Origin: Eumeta japonica
Taxonomy: Eukaryota; Arthropoda; Insecta; Lepidoptera; Psychidae
NCBI GenBank assembly: GCA_005406025.1
Contig: BGZK01001445.1
Coordinates: forward strand, 87,419 to 151,418
DNA: 64,000 nucleotides
Direction: 5' to 3'
Positions 60,787 to 64,000 of this stretch are shown here, in pieces. How positions within the stretch are numbered: position 1 is the first letter of the stretch; every line of letters starts with the position of its first letter. The notes under the pieces were generated by a model, which had not been told where the DNA came from, made no database searches, and saw only the letters and a program-made list of their open reading frames with translations. The position numbers and the translations under genes are program-made.

Positions 60787-62534
60787 AGGCCAGTCATGTT
60801 GTACATTACAAGCAATAAACGTGATGTAAAGCTAAATTTGTAGTATGTTATTTGAACCCATTAGAGAAACATGAAACTATATTTTGCAAGCAAAAAAAGT
60901 TGTGCTAGCTGTGTTATAAGTGAAAAACGAAATAATTTTCGGACTTTTTTTACTTTTTGTACTTTATTTCATAAATTATGCGTCTTTTTTTAAATATTTC
61001 ACAACATCATTTTTAAAGTGTATTAAATTTACGACAATTTGATCTCACATACAGTCCGTATGTCTAATAACTTACAAGATACTTTAAAATTGGCATTTAA
61101 AAATCTTGGTACTATTAAATGGACTGGCATCTAGTGTGAACAATGTGTACTTTCAGATAATTAACAAGAGTGAATTAGACTCTTTGTTTTCTTATACACG
61201 TTTCAATCACGGGGTATCTTTCACCCTAGATTAGTATTATTTGTACAAGCATTCTCCGGTTGCGATACTACTCCTGCTCTTTTCTGGCATGGAAAGATGA
61301 AGATGTTGAACGTCCTCAAAAACATTCCCAAATGATAGATGTGACTACCATATTACAACAACCTGAAGCCATTAATTAAGAAATAGTTTCTACTGGAAAT
61401 AAACTCCTACAACCAATCTTCACACTCTTCGTTATGAATTTTCGTGCGACCAGCTGCTAACGCCAAAATACAAAATTCATTTGGCGGAAGACGAGCCAGG
61501 TCGTCTTCCCCAAATGTAGAGGCTGCAACTCAACATGCATATCGAACATATCACCAAGTTCAGAAGTGGCTGGGAATAGACAAAATCCAATTAACTAGGA
61601 ATTGACCAGTAACCAGCAGGGACCTTTTCCCGTGAACTCCGTAAAGACCCAGCTTTTCAAACTCTCCTTCAATTTGTATCATGCAAGTGCCGCAAAGGTG
61701 CACTGGACGAAGTTGCACATGCCAGAAAGCCTAAAGTGATCCGCTGTTTGTTAATTCTATCGGGGCAAGTCATGCCAAAATATCACCACAGAAATAGACG
61801 ACTCTGACAGCGAAGAATATATCAAGGCTTTGGAGATGTTTTATCAACAAAGTTGTCTCAACAAGATGTTCAACCGTACCCTAAAAACGTAAAAATATTT
61901 TTTTAAGATTTTATTTTTGTAATATAATAAATATCGACAGACCTAATAACTTTATCTAGCTTTTCTTTTCTCCTAATGACCACTATTTCATGTAATAAGT
62001 GTTTAGGTTAAGTCCATATCGTAAAATTATATTTTCCCATTTTAGTTTTCGCAGCGATCATAAAGTAACTATAAGATCCTAACCCGTTTTGTGTTTTGAT
62101 GATAAATGAATATGTGTACTAGAAATTAGTTTCGTATAGTTTTCTCATAAGATGAGTTGCTGTACCGATACTCAGCTAAAACAGGAGACAAAATAAAAAT
62201 TGTTAATAATTTTTTTTAATGTCGATATTTAATGTTTGTATCTCGTAAATTATTAGATGTACCGAGATGTGGGTTAAACTTAAATTGTGACAAATTTAAT
62301 ACATTTTAAAATTATATAATAATTTAAAAAGCATAGTTTAGGAGGGTAAAAGTACAAAAATGCTAAAAAGTTCAAAATTTTACAGTTTTCACGTACGAGT
62401 TTAACACAGCTAGCAAAACTTTTTGCTTGCAAAATATAGTTTTGTGGCTTCTCTAATGGGTTCAAACAACATACAAAATTTAGCTTTACATTACATTTAA
62501 CGTTTTTAAGATTTTTGTAAGATTTGACTGACCT
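60787..62534 (+). mobile_element. Unclassified transposon with about 150-bp terminal inverted repeats
   Basis: 60787-60935 and the reverse complement of 62385-62534 align for about 150 bp. Both start agg(c/t)cagtca and share gatgtaaagctaaatttg-like sequence, tgaacccattagagaa, actatattttgcaagcaaaa and tgctagctgtgtta. The interior has a decayed protein on plus. Total size 1748 bp. The target duplication could not be decided (AT-rich flanks). Long TIRs with this protein do not fit a family I can name; MULE-like or foldback-like are possibilities. Confidence 0.75.
61250..61900 (+). pseudogene. Remnant of a GCDTT / cysteine-rich-tail protein
   Basis: Fragments in several plus frames: SGCDTTPALFWHGKMKMLNV at 61256, IDVTTILQQPEAI, AATQHAYRTYHQVQKWLGID at about 61532, VSCKCRKGALDEV near 61680 and DDSDSEEYIKALEMF at about 61799. 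I recall a repetitive protein family in insects and hydrozoans with GCDTTSA, a YYQVQxWLG block and a CxC-KKGC…CxxC tail. Function unknown. All frames are broken. It sits between the long inverted repeats and is presumably the element's own gene. Confidence 0.6.
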
Positions 62535-63039
62535 ATACGAATCTGGAGTTCGCTTTGCAACAATGGGCCAACCAACTCGTGATCATAACCTACGATTTGA
62601 ACGATGGATAAGATACATACCCAATTATGACATGTAATTTCTTTTTGTTCGGAATCTAGGTGAGATCAGGAACAAAACTGATTGATCGATACAAAAGATG
62701 AAGAATTCAAAACACATAAAATGAATATTTGATGTTTGCATCTATGTGGCCTACCATTAATCCGATAGCGATCAAACTTGGGTGATGTTATGTAGTACAT
62801 ATATTCGAGAAACTTTCTAAAAAATTAGCAATTGTCTGTGGTTTCATTCGCGCATTTGTACTTCTAAGCCGAACTAATGAGCCGATTCTAAAATTTTCAC
62901 TAAACAGGTGAATTTACAATATTTTTGACAAATCAAATTTAGCCTCCGGCTTTATTCATGAACTTATATTCCTAATACAATTTTAATATAATTCTTTGAC
63001 TTATAACATTTGCCCCCAGTTTCATCCAAACTGGAACAG

Positions 63040-63240
63040 CGGCTGGTAGCAGAATCGGAATTGAAAATGGGGCAGGAAACAGAATCCAAAACAGATTAGG
63101 ATAGAATTGAAATCGGAAACAGGACCGAAATCGCGAACGGCAGCGGGGTCGACAACAAGTGTAGGGATGAGATCAGCATCAAAAGTATGACCGGTATCGA
63201 ATACAAAAGAGACAGGATTGAGATTTACATCAAGCGCTAC
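63040..63240. repeat. Purine-rich degenerate repeat tract
   Basis: Words such as agaatcggaattg, ggaaacagaatcc, gaaatcggaaacaggaccg and aaatcgcgaacggcagcg recur at roughly 6-base spacing. Confidence 0.65.
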
Positions 63241-63559
63241 AAAAATTAGGCCTACTCATTGTATATCCATGCTGACGGAGCTATTGACATCAATTGTATG
63301 CCACTAAAAAGGGCAAAATATCTGCCGGGCCAGCTAATGACAGACATGCGGAAGTGATATCCTAATATGAGTTTTTTTTACTTACTACAAATTTCAAATA
63401 TTTCCATAAGTCATCGACGGATCTAAATTCTATATCCATATAGTTAGGAAAGTGAGTTTATTGTTGGTTTCTTTGCGTAAAATATCTACTTTGCACTTTT
63501 AAGTTTGGATAATTTATTGCATTGAAAATCACATGGGAATTTATTTTACTCGGATAAGG

Positions 63560-63720
63560 GTGAAGTCAGGATGAGAATCGAGGAGCGGTATCGAAACTGG
63601 AACCGATAGCTGGAACGGAATGTAAATTGTGAAACCGGAACCACAGCGGGGACCAATATGAACTACAGGATTCAGAATGAGATTGGATGCCATGAGGATC
63701 GATATAAAATAGCGATGATT
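63560..63720. repeat. Purine-rich degenerate repeat tract
   Basis: aggatgagaatcgagg, gtatcgaaactggaaccg, tagctggaacgga and gaaaccggaaccac. Same style as 63040-63240 on the same strand. Confidence 0.6.
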
Positions 63721-64000
63721 TTTATATCCACTCGAGCAAAACCGCAGGCAAAGCTAATTTATATGTATGTATTGTTATTGGTAATTGTCGTTTTAATTTT
63801 CTTATCGTTTGGCCTATTCATCTCTCCTCGGCAACGTTATACATAATTCCGAATATACAATATGAAGATTTATTATATATTTATAATATTTAAGAAACTG
63901 AAAAATACTTTGAACAACGCTTATATCTACATATAAATATATACTGGAAACCGACATGTCATCATAATATACTGCTTAGAGCGGTGTGCCAATAGAATTC

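Larger units (their letters stand above)
62535..64000. other. AT-rich DNA with purine-rich degenerate tracts
   Basis: Contains tracts listed separately at 63040-63240 and 63560-63720. No gene recognised; a 62-codon frame at 63658-63846 is probably chance. Confidence 0.5.

Noticed and set aside
1..64000. CRISPR arrays, bacterial operons or ribosome binding sites
   Set aside because: No regularly spaced repeats. Gene structure with introns and eukaryotic transposons shows this is animal DNA.

Overview
The window is insect nuclear DNA, most likely lepidopteran. It is AT-rich, with long introns carrying canonical GT/AG splice sites. It is dense in decayed transposons, and several dispersed repeats resemble repeats I recall from moth and butterfly genomes. 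That taxonomic call rests on memory of repeat families and on one host gene, not on a database search.

The main host gene lies on the minus strand at about 18.25-35.86 kb. Eight exons with matching splice phases encode the middle and C-terminal part of Brf (Brf1/TFIIIB90), the RNA polymerase III initiation factor: second cyclin repeat, TBP-binding homology block II, and acidic/tyrosine-rich tail. Five exons are fully open. Three contain small indels, mostly next to short homopolymers, which suggests either residual assembly errors or a decaying copy. The N-terminal zinc ribbon and first cyclin repeat were not found. A second possible gene start, on the plus strand, lies near 51.5-51.9 kb: a CpG-rich stretch, a leader and a short coding exon with a splice donor.

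The rest is largely a transposon graveyard. From left to right: a truncated Ty3/Gypsy element (1-7870, minus) whose gag is split by a complete-ended PIF/Harbinger element (3655-6437, TAA duplication, 38-bp terminal repeats) carrying a broken transposase and, antisense to it, a three-exon MADF gene; an exonuclease-endonuclease-phosphatase fragment (about 8 kb); a LINE copy A (about 8.9-15.4 kb) interrupted by a piggyBac-like remnant; a hAT element (15419-17999) ending 250 bp from the Brf stop codon; inside Brf introns, a pogo/Tigger-type MITE (29163-29845) and LINE copy B (about 30.4-33.6 kb); scattered lepidopteran-type repeats; a mariner nested in another mariner (about 57.0-59.6 kb); and an unfamiliar element with about 150-bp terminal inverted repeats (60787-62534) carrying remnants of a cysteine-rich-tail protein.

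The most notable observations are the long-TIR element, the mariner-in-mariner and Harbinger-in-Gypsy nests with readable junctions, the antisense interleaving of the two Harbinger genes, a tandemly triplicated 3' tail shared by both LINE copies, and the indel-only damage to Brf. Nothing bacterial, and no CRISPR array, rRNA or tRNA gene, was seen.
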